A DNA stretch of 64,000 nt from Theropithecus gelada (GCF_003255815.1 NC_037686.1:62348125-62412124), one strand, 5' to 3'. Counted from the stretch's first letter, positions 32,261 through 45,863 are shown. Numbers and translations are program-made. The notes: generated by a model from the sequence alone, not told the origin.

Positions 32261-33969
32261 AAAGATTACTTGGATTAGTCAGGTGATATATGCTTTACCC
32301 GACGTCTTAATTATGTGAGTGCTGTGCACAGCCCCATCACTGAGTTTATTTATAAAATAGGCTACCTGTAGCATAAAAATAGTATTATTTTTAAAGATAG
32401 ATTTGGTATATGGATGACTGCGTATTGTTGTGTGCTTTATATGACAATCCCATGGTGACAGTGCTGTTCGAAATACATATTTGCAGTTTGCAATACACTT
32501 TAGAACAACATTTATCTTTTGGGGGAGCCTATCAGCCCACAAGTGGGGAAGCAAGTTTCCAGATCTGTTCTAAGCCCAAAGCATCAGTTCCACAGATTGC
32601 TGAGACAAGTTTGTCCCATTGGAAGCTACAGTGAGTAGTAGGGTGTAACCTGGGAGCAAGTGGTCCTTAACTTTCATCATGATCAAAAAGGGTATGTTTT
32701 GGATTTTTGATCAAATAAAGCTATGTCTCTAATTGTATTTCTTTGTTTGCCATAGCAATGGAAAGCTTAAAGCAAGAGGGAGTCTAACTATACCATTCAT
32801 TTTTTCAATAGCTATGACTTGAGTTTCTAAAACCCCCCAAAATATGAAGTCCTAAAGATGCAAATAAACAGTATTTATTCCTCCATTTCTCTAAAACATT
32901 ATTCATTTTATATTTAAATAGAAGCTAACGTATATTTAGTACAGGCTACTCTATACATGTTTTAAAATTCAAAGATGACCCAATTCTTGTGTTTGGTTAG
33001 GTATACTATGACTCTATAGAAATTTCAAAGAAAAATTTTTGAACATTGATAACTTTTAAAGTGTTTGCCTGCATGATCAATATTCATTTATCAGTTTAAC
33101 AGCCAAGAAGATAACCTTACATATTAGCATGAATTTGACCTTAAAATCATGTTTTCATATCTGTCATCTTCCTTCTACATTTGGTTTATTTAAACCTAAC
33201 TGTGAAAAGAACACTGCTGTAGTATTTGATCCTTTAGCTTTGATCTCATTTAGGCTGAATCTGTCATAACATTTTTCAGTGGTGAATGCAATTTTAAAAA
33301 GTATTATCATTAACAAATGGTAAGGAAAACGTATATTGTCTTTCTTTTAACCTACAGAAAATTACACTAATATTACCTTAAATTGAGCGTTCAAGTATGA
33401 ATGTTCATCGCACTGATAAATTGATCTATACTTCCCAAAATACATGAATATGTGTGTGTTTATTCTATACTCCCATTAGCTCAGTGTGGTGAAAGAGAGA
33501 CGAGGCTTTCCAAATCACGCTGTTTTGGGCACTAGACTTAACAATATTTCGTGCATAGTTTAAAAATCAGATTAGCAGTCTTATTTTAGCACAGGGCGTT
33601 TGCTTGTTAAATTATATCAGCCATCATTTATTCTAAGGAATTTTCTTGCATGTTGAACATAAATCCATGGGCTTCAATTTCTAATCTGACACCTATCTAA
33701 TTTGGTTCCTCCTCCCCTCCCCTTCCTTCTCCTCCCTCCTCTCCTTTGTTTTATTTAAATCATTATTAGAAAGTAGTCACTTTAAACTTACTGTTTTATT
33801 TCCTAATCTAAAAAACATGGGAAAAAATAATTAACGTTCTAGTTTCCTAACTACAACCTCCTCAGTCAATTTCATCATTTTCTTTGAGAAACAAATTCAA
33901 TATATGCCATTGTAAGATTAGCATTGTTTTCTGATTCTGATAATACACATTTATTTCATGATTTTTTAT
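32261..33969. other. Gene-free AT-rich interval
   Basis: Contains a pyrimidine-rich stretch at 33707-33750 (CCTCCTCCCCTCCCCTTCC). Otherwise nothing nameable. Confidence 0.4.
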
Positions 33970-34220
33970 TGGAATAACTTTTAATTTACAGAAAATTCAC
34001 GAAGATTGTACAGAGAGTTTACTATTTATCCAGTATCCTCTAAAGTTAACATCATCCATTGCCATGATACATTTATTAAAACTAAGAAACCAATGTTGGT
34101 ACATTACTATTAACTAAACTCCACACTTTATTTGGATATCATGGGCTTTGCCACTGATTTTTTTTCCTCTGTACCAGGATCCAATTTATGATACAAAATT
34201 GCACTTAATAGTTCTTAAAT
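33970..34220 (-). mobile_element. L1M-type 3' UTR relic, orientation inferred minus
   Basis: TTACAGAAAATTCACGAAG, GTACAGAGAGTTTACTATT, TTAACATCATCCATTGCC, AAAACTAAGAAACCAATG and GTACCAGGATCCAATTTATG follow the order of a widespread old L1 3' non-coding region. Subfamily and exact ends are unclear. Confidence 0.45.
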
Positions 34221-36357
34221 TTAGTACAGGTTTTCAGTTACAGAAAAAGACTACCAGATTATAGTATAGATTTCAATTAAGATAAGACATAAATTAAGAC
34301 CTTTTGGTATACATCTAATTTAGATATTTTGTCAGTTTCATTTTGCTAAACTGTTTTCTTGAGTGCTCAGCACACTGAAGAATGCTTGCGTTGGGTGGTA
34401 AGGAAGCATGTAACTAAAAGATAAATGCATGTTGCCTGTTCTCGGGAACTAGTGGTTATTATAAACTAAAATAGAATAAACCAGGAAATAGGGTACATGC
34501 CAGAGGGAAGAGAGGAGTGGAGATATTAAGTTCATAGTGAACAAGTTTAGTCCTGAAGGATTCCAGTGAAAAGTTAAAAATAGGAGAATAAAAATCAAGG
34601 AAGAGTTCTTAGGTGACCCAGAGAGGATACAGTAACATGAGCTGGTATAAAAGCTAGCAGCATATGATACATTTTACAGTATGGGCTAGAGTAAGGGAAG
34701 AATGTGATTCCCATACCTAGCCCTTGATATAAAAGGGATACTGAGTCAGTTAATATATGAGATGAAATGTAGAAGCATGTTTTGCAGGATTCTAGGATTA
34801 CAGGAATACAACCTTTTCCTCAGCTTTTACTTTGCTGCAGATGTGTTTTCGGTAATATGGTCATCATAGTACACTTTTACAGGATTAATTATGAGCTCTT
34901 TGGATGGAACCAATTCATTAATAGAAGTTAATATTACGTAACTTAAAATATGCTTCTCCAGGTAATCATTAACTTTGGCAAATTTTCACACACAAAAAAG
35001 AAATACACCTTGTCACCTGTGGTCTCAGTTGGAATGGAATTATAATTTCTTCCCATGAGCAGAAAAAAGGTATTTAATACTCTTTTAAGTTGAGATATAA
35101 AAATAATTGAGTGAATTGCTTAAAATTTCATAAAGTGCTTTGAATGAAAGATGCCACTAATATGATTAAACATTTCTTTTGCATCTGTTTAGTCTCTTGT
35201 CAGTGTGTGGGAGGGACCTGATTTTAATTTAATTATCAGAAGCATTAATACATTTAGACACAAATCAAGAAGGAACAAGTCAATTTCCAAACTTATTAGT
35301 AAATTGGCACACTCAAAATTCATTTATTTCTCCAGCATCTAAACTAATGAGGTGTTACAGCCTATTTGTTGACATATTAATAAAACTGAATGCCTTTTTA
35401 TTAGTCAAATATGCACTACTTGAAATGGTAAAATAAATACGAGTTAGTAGTAGTGATAACTCAAAACAAGTTTAACTTTAAGATGCATGATAAATTTTAG
35501 TTTTTAAAAAATATCTTATGGACTCTGTATCATTTTAAATATCCTTATTGGTGTATAATTTAAAAGATTAAAGCTAATAAATGATACATGTGGGTAACTG
35601 TTTCTTTTTATTTCCCAAATGTCATCTAACTTTTGAGATGAAAAGTTTGCCACTCATTTTGATATGATAAAATGAGTGTCAAAGATACAAATCTTGACTG
35701 TAATATTGGCAAGAACCAGATTTTGTATTTGCTACTTACATATCCCTAACTAAATTAATCTATAGAAATGAGGTATCTAATGTATCTAAAATATTTCTAA
35801 AATATCCCTAATATATTTTAAGATCTTCTAAAATATTTCTGTAGTCTTCTTCTGTAATTAATATTCTCTGAATTTACATCAAACTACCTACCCTTAGTGA
35901 CGCATCTAATCTCTTTGAATTAAGATATGTTTGTCAGTTGAACAAAATGATATTGCATAATCCGTCTGTGTTCTGCTATTTGAAGGCATCTCGATGTAGT
36001 GATAAGTGTCTTACACACGTGGAGAAGGAGATATGGAGATACGACTTTGATATGACTGAGGTCACGATACAGTGTGACGATTTAAAAATAGGCACAGATC
36101 TATAGGCTGAGGGACAACAATAATCCAGGTATGTGATATTGGTGAGGGCAGGTTTTACTTTTCAGGCAATGGAGATGGGTAGAAGATGTCCCATGTCAGG
36201 GAACTGCATAAGAAAGGCTCTGGAGGAACTTTCACATGGTCGTGTGAAGAACTCACACATGGTCCTTAGATGACTGGATGGCCAGAGAAGCCCAATATCT
36301 CTACCTCTAAAGTGAGAAGTGAAGGAAAGAGATATTTGCCCTTCTCCCACTTCTCTT
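34221..36357. other. Gene-free AT-rich interval
   Basis: Faint L2-like wording (AACAATAATCCAGGTATGTG) appears near 36115-36180. No confident element or gene. Confidence 0.4.
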
Positions 36358-36371
36358 TAAATTCAGTGCCA

Positions 36372-36657
36372 GGCCAGGCGCGGTGGCTCACGCCTGTAAT
36401 CCCAGCACATTGGGAGGCCGAGGTGGGTGGATTACCTGAGATCAGGAGTTCAAGACCAGCCTGGCCAACATGGCAAAACCCTGTCTCTACTAAAAATACA
36501 AAAATTACCCAGGCGTGGTGGCGAGTGCCTGTAATCCCAGCTACTCGGGAGGCTGAGGCAGGAGAATCACTTGAACCCAGGAAGTGGAGGTTGCAGTGAG
36601 CCAGGATCGTGCCACTACACTCCAGCCTGGGTAAGGACAAATAAATAAAGAAATAAA
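36372..36657 (+). mobile_element. AluS, full length, plus strand, (AAATA)n tail
   Basis: GGCCAGGCGCGGTGGCTCAC through CACTCCAGCCTGGGTAAGG, with tail AAATAAATAAAG. A perfect 15-bp duplication TAAATTCAGTGCCAG lies at 36358-36372 and 36658-36672. The usual final GACAGAGCGAGAC stretch is shortened, a small 3' deletion. Frames of 167 and 109 aa that cross it are Alu-derived. Confidence 0.95.
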
Positions 36658-36672
36658 TAAATTCAGTGCCAG

Positions 36673-37291
36673 AGGAGTAAACCTTTGGTAGAGGATTGGG
36701 AGACCCAGCCAAAACCAGCACACACCTTCTGTCGTCAGGCACTTGGAAGAGAAGGACGGAAATGACCAAGCATTTTCTCGTTCATATCCCTTGAGGTTCA
36801 TATCTGAGCGTGGAGAGGAGCTGAGATGTCAGTCACATGTGTGATGGTGATTTTAAACTGGGCTTGGCATGAGTCTTCCAAATGGAAAATTATCACAAAA
36901 CTAGAGAGGGGTTCATCCAAGTGTTATAAATAGAATGGGACCTGACAATTTTCTTACAGCACATTTTGGGGAAAGAATTGAAGAAAAATTAACTTCATGT
37001 ATGTTTGTATCCCATGGAATTTAGAACATTAAGCCCATTACCAAAGTGAGAATATATAGTAAAATTGGAAATGACAAAACAAATTAATATTTCGTAGCAG
37101 CATAAAAATGATCCATTTTAGAAGTTTTAGTTTGTGTATCTTATGTATATCTCTGCTAGCTAGAAGCCTCTGTAATAAAAATTATTCTACAAAATAAGAA
37201 ACTATATGAAAAAGGAGGAAATCAAAAAAGTTATATAAGAAATATGAGTTCTGTAATTTAAAAGAACCTCTAAATACAGTAATTCACTAAA
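36673..37291. other. Gene-free interval
   Basis: AT-rich unique-looking sequence. No feature to name. Confidence 0.4.
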
Positions 37292-37302
37292 TGCTGTTCT
37301 TT

Positions 37303-37628
37303 TAAAAATTATTTATTATTTTTATTTAAGTTTTAAGTTCAAAGGTACAAATGCAGGTTTGCTACATAGGTAAACTTGTGTCATGGGGGTTTGTGGTACA
37401 CAGATTATTTCGTCACCCAGGTATTAAGCGTAGTAGCCATTAGGTATATTTTCTGATACTTTCCCTCCTCCCACCATCCACCCTCCAATAGGCCCCAGTG
37501 TGTGTTGTTTTCCATGTGTTCTCATCATTTAGCTCCCACTTATAAGTGAGAAAATTTAGTATTTTGTTTTCTGTTCCTGTGTTAGTTTGCTAAGGATAAC
37601 GGCCTCCAGCTCCACCCATGTCCCTGCA
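37303..37628 (-). mobile_element. L1 3' segment of an inverted insertion, minus strand
   Basis: Antisense L1 3' UTR and ORF2 end: AAGGTACAAATGCAGG, ATTAAGCGTAGTAGCC, AATAGGCCCCAGTGTG, CACTTATAAGTGAGAAAAT, CTCCACCCATGTCCCTGC. The text flips strand at about 37628. The left flank carries TGCTGTTCTTT at 37292-37302, repeated at 37819-37829 after the inverted part. Confidence 0.92.
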
Positions 37629-37818
37629 TGAACCTATATCTAGAAAACACCCATAGTCTCAGCCCAAAAGCTTCTTAAGCTAATAAACTTCAACAAAGTC
37701 TCAGGATACAAAAAATCAGTGTGCAGAAATAACTAGTATTCCCATACACCAACAACAGTCGAGCTGAGAGCCAAATCAGAAATGAACTCTCATTCACAAT
37801 TGCCACAAAAGGAATAAT
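37629..37818 (+). mobile_element. L1 ORF2 segment, plus strand (5'-inverted part)
   Basis: Sense ORF2 text begins immediately: AACCTATATCTAGAAAACAC, AGTCTCAGCCCAAAAGC, AAAGTCTCAGGATACAAAA, TTCCCATACACCAACAAC, ATTCACAATTGCCACAAAAG. Together with the preceding entry it forms one insertion of about 515 bp with the 5' part inverted, bounded by a shared target duplication on both sides. Confidence 0.92.
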
Positions 37819-40396
37819 TGCTGTTCTTTAATGATACAGTCATGTTATTTGATGGTAGAGTTTTGAGGCCCCATCTATCTCAGAAGACTCATTCTTTTTA
37901 CAAAATGTAATCTTAGAAAGCCACTCTCTTGAAAGCTGTTTCAGCCTCTTTGAAAGGAATGGGCATCTATCTTTTCATAGCATTGGGACAGACTATGAAG
38001 TACTCACTTGTCTGCTGATTTCCTCTCCTAGTCTTTGCTTTTCTTGGCTACTGCTTTCTTCTGATCCCTTGTAACACTGGAGTCCTTGTAACTCTGTTCT
38101 GCTCGGGGAACTGCAGGTGCCATTCAACGCTCAAGAAAGTCTTCCCTCCAGATTGTGATAATAAGTTTGCAGAATAGACTTGCTTAATTACAACAGTGCC
38201 TTAGCAGGCATGCAGGCTTTACTCATGCTTGCCTAAACAAAATTTAGAAACGAAAAGGGTTAGAGATGCATTAGTCTTCGTGGTTTTTTCATACTGGTTG
38301 TGGCATCTCCATCGTTAATTGCTTTCCTTTAGTAATTAATATAATTTTTCCATCCATTAATCTATATGCCAAACTGGGTTTGTTCGCTTGACTAACTTCA
38401 ATATCTACTTTTTTAAAATTTTTTAAATTAGCAAGGATGTTTAACAGTTTAACAATTAATCCTCATGTTTTCTTTATCTGTTGTGTCAGAAAGCAAGAAG
38501 TTGAGGGATCCTGCTCTTGATGGATATCATTGTGACCCTAATATATATTGAATTATTGTCCACTTAACTTATAAATCCTAAGGCCTGAGTCTTTCCATAA
38601 AAAAAATTAAAGGTTCAATACGTCTCTAAAATCTGAGGCTGGCTGAAATGTTATTCTTAGAAAGCATTTTGATCAACTGGTTTCTATGTAATATGTATAT
38701 GTCTCTAAAAGACTCAATCCTTTCTTTGCTTTAAGTAACTGAGATATTTATTTTATAGAAGGAATCCAAATAAATGTTTCAGCTTCAAATGTCTGTATAG
38801 AGATCCTCAGTTGATTTATTTTTGCTGATGGGAACAAAGCCTAAATTTAGAAACTATCTTCCTTTTATAGCACTGTCCTAAAATACTTTCAGACATTTTC
38901 AGGGTTTGTATTTTGTATTAGTTCAATGAATCAAATAACTAATATGGCAAAATCTAGAAGGCTTTTAAGCTTTGTCTGTCATCAAGTAATACTGAACCAT
39001 TGCTCCTGGAGGAAATAGAGAGTTGGGTTTGAAGAGCCTCAGGTCACAACATTTTTACCCACAGATCAATACAGAAACTTGTTTTGAGTGTGTTTCTATT
39101 GAAAAACATCTTATGTAATACATATTCTTGATTCATTAACATTGAACTCACGGCTAGCAGCACTGTAACTCATGCCTGAGCTAAGCTTATCTAATCATAT
39201 TTCCTACTTAAGGTGCACCACAGCCTTCTCCTGCTTAGGAGCCCTGGATAGCACTTCAGCACGGTGCTTAGGAGTCATTTAAATGGTGAAATCGCCAAGA
39301 AAAAGTGCAAAAATATGGAAATCATGACTAATAAGTAGACCTCTAGGAAAGACACTTGAGCTGGAACGGGAAGGAAGAGCGTCCTCTGCTGGGCTTCAGC
39401 TGGGAAACTTGTGCGGTGGGTGACTCAGATTTCTCCCTTTCTCTTTCCGAGAAAGTGCAGTGAGTATTGACTGGGGGTTACAAATGCATTGTAACGAGTG
39501 GGAGAATTTGCAAATATGGGGTCCACTAATAGTGAGGGTCACTTGTCTCTTCACAATAGATCGTTTGCACATCCCTTTGGGATTTGGATTGGGTTGTGTG
39601 GAATCAGCTGTTCAGCAGGTGATGTAACAGCAATGCTCCTGGATTCCCAGTGGTTACATGGTGAGCAAGGGCGGCAAGTGAGAGGACGTGCTGAAAGCCT
39701 CGCTAGAAATTTGTCATGATTTTAGATCTGTTGGATCTAATTATGTATTTTTAATGCTGTCTATATCATATATATGTGTTTTTCTCAGAAATCTATTTTA
39801 ATGTGCTTTATGAAGTCTCTTTACAGATAGGAGATTAAAAAAGGAGAAAAGATCCTTTACCCCAGACCATTGAAGAGGCATTGCCTCTTTCAGCTGGCCA
39901 TTTCACTCTGCCCCGTGGAAGCAGAATAAAGCCAAGAGGGCATAGGATATCCTGCAGTTGAATCCCCTCATTGTTCCCTGACCCCAAGTCTGTGCCTGAG
40001 AAGTGAAGGCTTAATCCTTTTTTGTGCCATTTTGTTCTAAGATCCTTCAGAGGAGTGAAGAAAGGCCTGGGTGACTATGGTTCATTGGCTTTGTCTGTCT
40101 TAGGAAGACAGAAATTGGTAATATTCTAGGAATGAAAAAAATTATCTGGTCAGATTTAAATGACTAGACAAGATGTTCTCTGATTTCACTGAAAATTTAA
40201 AAGTAAAATATACAATAGATCTTGCCCTAAACATAGTCAGGATGAGATCCATTAAATTTTTCTTTTCCTTCACCTCCTCTACTACTATAAAGTAAAATAA
40301 ATTTAATAATATAACCTTTGGAAATATTTTTGTGAACAGTCTCCAACTTGCTTTTCTTTCTTTACCTCTAGAATGAAATGATGACAAAAACAAAAA

Positions 40397-40428
40397 GAAT
40401 ATGTGTGTGTGTGTGTATATATATATTT
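40397..40428. repeat. (TG)n(TA)n microsatellite
   Basis: A TGTGTGTGTGTGTG run passing directly into TATATATATAT. Confidence 0.85.
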
Positions 40429-40618
40429 CCACAAGCTCAAGATCTTCTCACAAGTACTATTTCTCATTAATTTACAATAAACATTTAGTGACCACATTCC
40501 ATGTTTTAGATGTGGTTCGATAAGTGTCTCCATAATGGTTTTGTTGATCAATGATTGTTCAAAGCTGCTTTATAATTTTTTTAATTATTCATTTTCTATC
40601 AAGGTCTGTAGTCATTAT

Positions 40619-40675
40619 GTATCTATCTAAATCTATCAATCATCTATCTAGCTATCATCTATTTATCTATCTAAA
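40619..40675. repeat. Imperfect (TATC)n tetranucleotide tract
   Basis: TATCTATCTAAATCTATC, ATCATCTATCTAGC, TATTTATCTATC: tetranucleotide units with many interruptions. Confidence 0.75.
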
Positions 40676-42375
40676 TGATAGAGAATTTGTGCAGCACTTG
40701 CAGGAAGAGATAAATGATTCAAATAAAGTAGTACATCAGTACGTGCTTGAAAAGTTATACAAGGTAGATGGATGATTATCAATCTATGTGTCATATTGTC
40801 CACAAGTGGTCAAAGAATAGAAAAATGTAGTTAGAAGAGAAGACCACGCCTCTGTTTGAAGAGTTAAAACAACTTTGTAACATGAAAATTTTGAGTTGGC
40901 TGGGGGTCCTTTCCCTTGGCTGGGGGTCCTTTTTTTTTTTATTTACCTGAGAGCCAGCTTGTCAAAAGTCCCACCATGTTGAGACCAGACCATTTGAAGA
41001 AGGTGGCTCCTTGTTTGCCATCACAGAAGAGTAAGAGACTGCAGGATTTTACCTGACCTTCTACTAATGGAGCTAATGATTTTACCTGGCCTTCTGCTAA
41101 CTGGCTAATGGTGACATTGGGTTGCTGTTACAGATTAGTCGCAATGTGGCCCTTCCTAAATGCAGGGGGCTAGAAAATACAGAGAGCAGATGGAATGTGT
41201 GGTGCACTGCCCCTACCACACCAAATGAGTGGTGCTGGGGATTAGATTCTGCTTATGAACTGAAAACGTTTTGCAACTAGTACTTAGGTCACTGTGTGTC
41301 CTCAGTGACTTTCTTTCAGGCATTGGGCAAGTATAGATTACTTCTTTTGGGGATATGAGTTTTTTATTGAACCCATTGTTCACTCCGTAAAATGCTTTGA
41401 TTTATGACAGTGATCTTCATAGAACTAGTACTGTGTTTTCAGAATGATGTGCTTGGAAACCTAAACATCTACAGAGGTACTTCAGGAACTCTCTAAGCAG
41501 GAAAGGGAGAGATCAAGTGGGGAGGAATATGGCCAGTCTCAACTTCTGGTTCCCTAAAAACATGACATTCTCACCTGCTTTATTCATTGCAATTATGAGG
41601 AAAGTTTTGTTAATTGTAAATTTAAAAAGTTTATCCTACTGAAGAATCATTTGAAAACCAATCATATTTTACAGAAAACCACTTTGATTTATCACTGAAT
41701 TGACTTTAAGGTCTATAGTGTAAAAAGATGAAATTTGATGTTCTTGACAATCAGCTTATTTGAAATGTCATTACAATATAAGAACGTATGTCTTTGAAAG
41801 GCTCTTGTTCAAAATTGAATCCACTTGTGATGAATATCATTATGTATGATAAATAAATCTAGAGATCTAATGTACAGCTTGAGGACTACTATAGTTAAAA
41901 ATATTGTATTGTGTAATCAAAGTTTGACAGGAGAATAGTTGTTAGGTGCTTTTACTCCCCGCCAACACACACACAATAACTTTGGGGTGATGGATAGGTC
42001 AAATGCTAGACTGTAGTAATCATTTCACTATGTGTATGTATATCAAAACATATTGTTGTACAACTTTAATATATAAAATAAAAATAAAGATACATTTTGA
42101 CCACATATCTACTTCATAATATTAAAAGAATCTTATTTACTTGATACTGGAGTATTTTAACCATCTAATTCTAGTTTTAAAATTAATTTGTTAAGTTTTA
42201 TTTTATATATTTATACATGAACTATACATGCAAGTTAAATTTTTCATGAATAATTGATACCAAATCAAAATCTTAACCAATGAAAGCATATTCGTAAGTT
42301 AATAATCTCATAGTAATATATATTATGAGATCAATATATCATAGTAAATGGAGATATTATAAAATTTAACATATA

Positions 42376-42714
42376 CACTTGTGTATTGCTTAACAATGGG
42401 ATACATTCTAAGAAATGAGTTGTTAGGTGATTTCATCACTGTGCAGACATAACAGAGTGCACTTACAAAACCCTAGATGGCAGAGCCTACTACACACATA
42501 GGCTATATGAGATAGCCTGTTGCTCCTACACTACCAACCTGTACAGCATGTTACTGTACTGAAAACTGTAGGCAATTGTAACAGAGTGATAGGTATTTGT
42601 GTATCTACACATAGAAAATGTACAGTAAAAATACAGCATTATAATCTTATGGGACCACCATCATGTATGTAATCCATCATTGACCAAAACATTGTTATGT
42701 GGTATATGACTGTG
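42376..42714. mobile_element. Tigger-type MITE (MER6-like) with TA flanks
   Basis: A 339-bp element. Its left end (CACTTGTGTATTGCTTAAC) pairs with the complement of its right end (GTTATGTGGTATATGACTGTG), forming imperfect terminal inverted repeats. It is flanked by TA at 42374-42375 and 42715-42716. The interior (ACAAAACCCTAGATGGC, ACACATAGGCTATATG, TACAGCATGTTACTGTAC, TCTTATGGGACCACC) is that of a common non-autonomous Tigger-derived family. It encodes nothing and would have been moved by a transposase acting in trans. Confidence 0.82.
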
Positions 42715-44529
42715 TATAACACAGTAAATAAAGAAATCATAAAAATTATAAACTCTTAGGCAGAATAATATGTGTGTCAGGAAGTAAAAATGCCTTACAG
42801 CAACATGGCTCAAAAGAGTTGAAATAATGAAATCTTATTAAAGCATTTATAATAGATTTGAATGAGGTCTTAAAGAGAATTACCCTTTGGAAAAATGCCA
42901 TCTCATTCATACCAAATGCAGGGCTTTTACTTTCATTTAAACTACGTTACATAAATATTTGACAGGGAAGTCTAAATCATTGACAGAAATGACTATAGTG
43001 TTGTTTGAGTCGTTGATATTTATTTCCCCTGTGAAACACATTTGTTTCCATTATTTAAAATTTAACTTACACTGGATAAAAATCTAAATATGGAAGAAAA
43101 CCAATTGATAAATAAACAATACTGCCTCTGGCCTTTGAAGAAAACAGTTTTATATTCGGTATCTATTAGAATTTTCTTATTTTTCTCAGGTGTGATTTTA
43201 ATACATCAATCACAAAGATGTTCAGAAGTAAACTCAATCTATTATTATAGATTGTGTGTAACGAGGTAGAATTAATCATTTAGGCAACCAGATATTCAGA
43301 TTTAAATTTTTTTTTTTGCATTTTCCCTTCGGCATGTTGGCTAATAAACAACTGGCCAAGACCTTTTCTTACCTTAACAAGCTCCTTTAATCCTAGTGAC
43401 AATCTTTTTGGCAACTAGGAAAGAGGCATGGAGCAACGGAGCAATGTGCCTTGAAACATTAACCCATAAGGCATTGTTTATGAGAGTTTCGTCCCTGGAT
43501 AGCCTCTGAAAATAAAGTTAGCCTCAAATAATAGAAAGTCATTAGAAATAAAGACAGACACTTTAATGCTTGTTTTGCTTATCTGTGCTTTAACGTGTTA
43601 ACCCCAAAAGTTAGTGGCTGGAAACATTTCATTTTATTCAACTATTGCCAGGACTGGAAAGCACTCTGCTGGTGTCCCACCCCAGATTTATGGATCTATG
43701 CGGTGTTAGCAAAAGGGACTGAGCCTGAAGGAGCTATGTCCAAGATGGTGGGTTTCTCCACTCACAGAGAACAGGGTTTATCCCTCTCCCTGTCTCATGG
43801 AGAAGGCTCCAGCCCCAGGCCCTCTCCCTGTGTCTTAGGCCACTTTTTACATGCCAGTTGGCTCTTCAAAAACAGGAAGCAGAGGCTCTGCATCCAGTTA
43901 ATTGGTGTGCCTGAGACTGGGATCACTTCATTGAGTCATGTACTGTTGGCCTCAGTAATTCAGAGGGGCTGCGTAGATTCAAGTAGGTGGAGAAATAGAC
44001 TCCTCCCCTAATGAGAGGGGAGGGCCGCATTGCAGAACATGAGATGAGAGAGATTTCTGCAGCTGATGTAAAATAAAACCTGCCACAATTCCTAGTCTGA
44101 AAAAATAAATATTTTAGAGATGGAAATTCTTTATCTTGATATGTCAAATAATTGTTGGTAAGCAAAAAAGCAATTAACCAATAAAACCCTTTAACAAAAT
44201 TCCATCTACCACATACACTTTTCAATTAACACGTCTTTAAAGAAATTTGCTTATTGTTAGAAATTCCGAAATTTCAGTGATAAACTTGAAGATTAGAAAA
44301 TGAAGGCTAAACATTCAAACATTCAGCTCAGTTTGAGAAGAGATGATGTTTATGTCCAAGGGACTCTAGAATGCAATACGAATTGGTAGGAAATTTTGAG
44401 AGAATGTTTTCTAGAAGGAATTTTAACACAGACATATCCTGTCCATTCTGGTAAGAAGAAAATTTAGTCAAATCATTTTCAATAGAATTTTCATTGCAGA
44501 CTTCAGACATTTAAGGCTCTTACATGTTT

Positions 44530-44615
44530 GTGTGTGTATATATCCATATCTATCTATATATATCCATATATATGTATCCAAATATATATGTTTGTGTGTG
44601 CATATATATATATCC
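44530..44615. repeat. (TATC)n/(TA)n low-complexity tract
   Basis: TGTGTGTATATATCC, ATCTATCTATATATATCC, ATATATATATATCCC: mixed di- and tetranucleotide repeats over about 86 bp. Confidence 0.8.
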
Positions 44616-45863
44616 CAGTATCCCCTTAAAATTGTTTTATTAATATAGGTTTCATTTATGGAAATATACCTGGTCTTCCTATAAGTATTATTTACTCATT
44701 CTCTTTTGGTCTATAAATACCACTTCTTGGATGAATAACACATATGAAGCAGGGAAAATAGGATATTTCATAGGTTAAAAGGTTTGAGTTCCTTTTTTAA
44801 TATGTAATGTAACATTATTATAGTCATTAATATTATAAGTAATAATGTCTACATTCTTCTGTTGCAGAGTATAGACATTTCTTGTTCCTTTATTGATATC
44901 TTTAAACATTAGCTTTACTAAGAACATATTTATAATTAAGAGTGAATTAGCACAAATAAACTGATCAAGCTGTTGAAAAAATTATACATGTTTAGTTTTT
45001 GTTTAATCTGAAGGTACTTTAGAAAACGTTAGGAGAAACAGTTTTAAAATTCATGAAAAGTCTTAGTAAGAATGATAGTAGGACCAATTAAAACAGTAAT
45101 GTGGGTTTTTGTTTTCTATTTTTAAATTTTTCCTATTTCTTCTGTGTGCGGTGATACTCACAGAAGTTCACTATTTCAACCTGGGGCATAAATCTGCCAT
45201 CCTGAATGGAGATCTAAAATGTATTCTGGAAACTTTTGTACTTTCTCAAACTTGAAATTTAGTGTTTTTGATCAAATTGTAATACCAGTGGCTGCACCGA
45301 TATTTCGTTGAATGTTTTATTTTATTCAAATCTATCAAATGAAACTTTACACAGAGAAGTCTGGAAATACTGATTTTCACTCAACAAATGTGGTGGTTAG
45401 GTCTCTCCAGGCTAGTTTTTTATTCAATGAAGGAATTTTTGTTGGTAAATCCTAAACCTACCACAGTATACTTTTCTTTTTAACTAACAGTGTTAAGGAA
45501 ATTTACTTTAAAAATAGCGTTGGTTTCATTTTAAAGTTTGCATTTCTATGAGTGTTTGCTATAGAAATACCATCTGCAGTTTATATGCACCTATTTTCCT
45601 GTTTGATGTTTTGTATTTTTCTTCATTCCTTATTTTTCACCCCCTTTCTTTCTTCTCTCTATTGTATGTTATTAATGATCTATTTTCTGTTCCACTTGAG
45701 GGTTGTGAGTTTCCCAACCCTGCCTTTCCTGTCAGGGCCTGTTGGGATAGAAAGACGGGGAAAGGAGGAGAGTGAAGGGAAGACGCACCTGTATGGTGTC
45801 AGTTGCTGTCTTCATCTCTGATTCAATAATTTCTGTCTACAATTAGCCTTGGCACTGATAGGA

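Larger units (their letters stand above)
37830..42373. other. Gene-free interval, 4.5 kb
   Basis: AT-rich. Simple repeats lie at 40397-40428 and 40619-40675, and a 20-bp-spaced direct repeat TTGGCTGGGGGTCCTTT at 40896 and 40916. ORFs up to 96 aa are unsupported by any family resemblance. Confidence 0.4.

Noticed and set aside
36266..36769. 167-aa minus-strand ORF
   Set aside because: Antisense Alu translation flanked by non-repeat sequence. No independent coding support.
43595..44011. 138-aa ORF as a gene
   Set aside because: No domain, no conservation evidence, and the underlying DNA reads like a degraded interspersed repeat.
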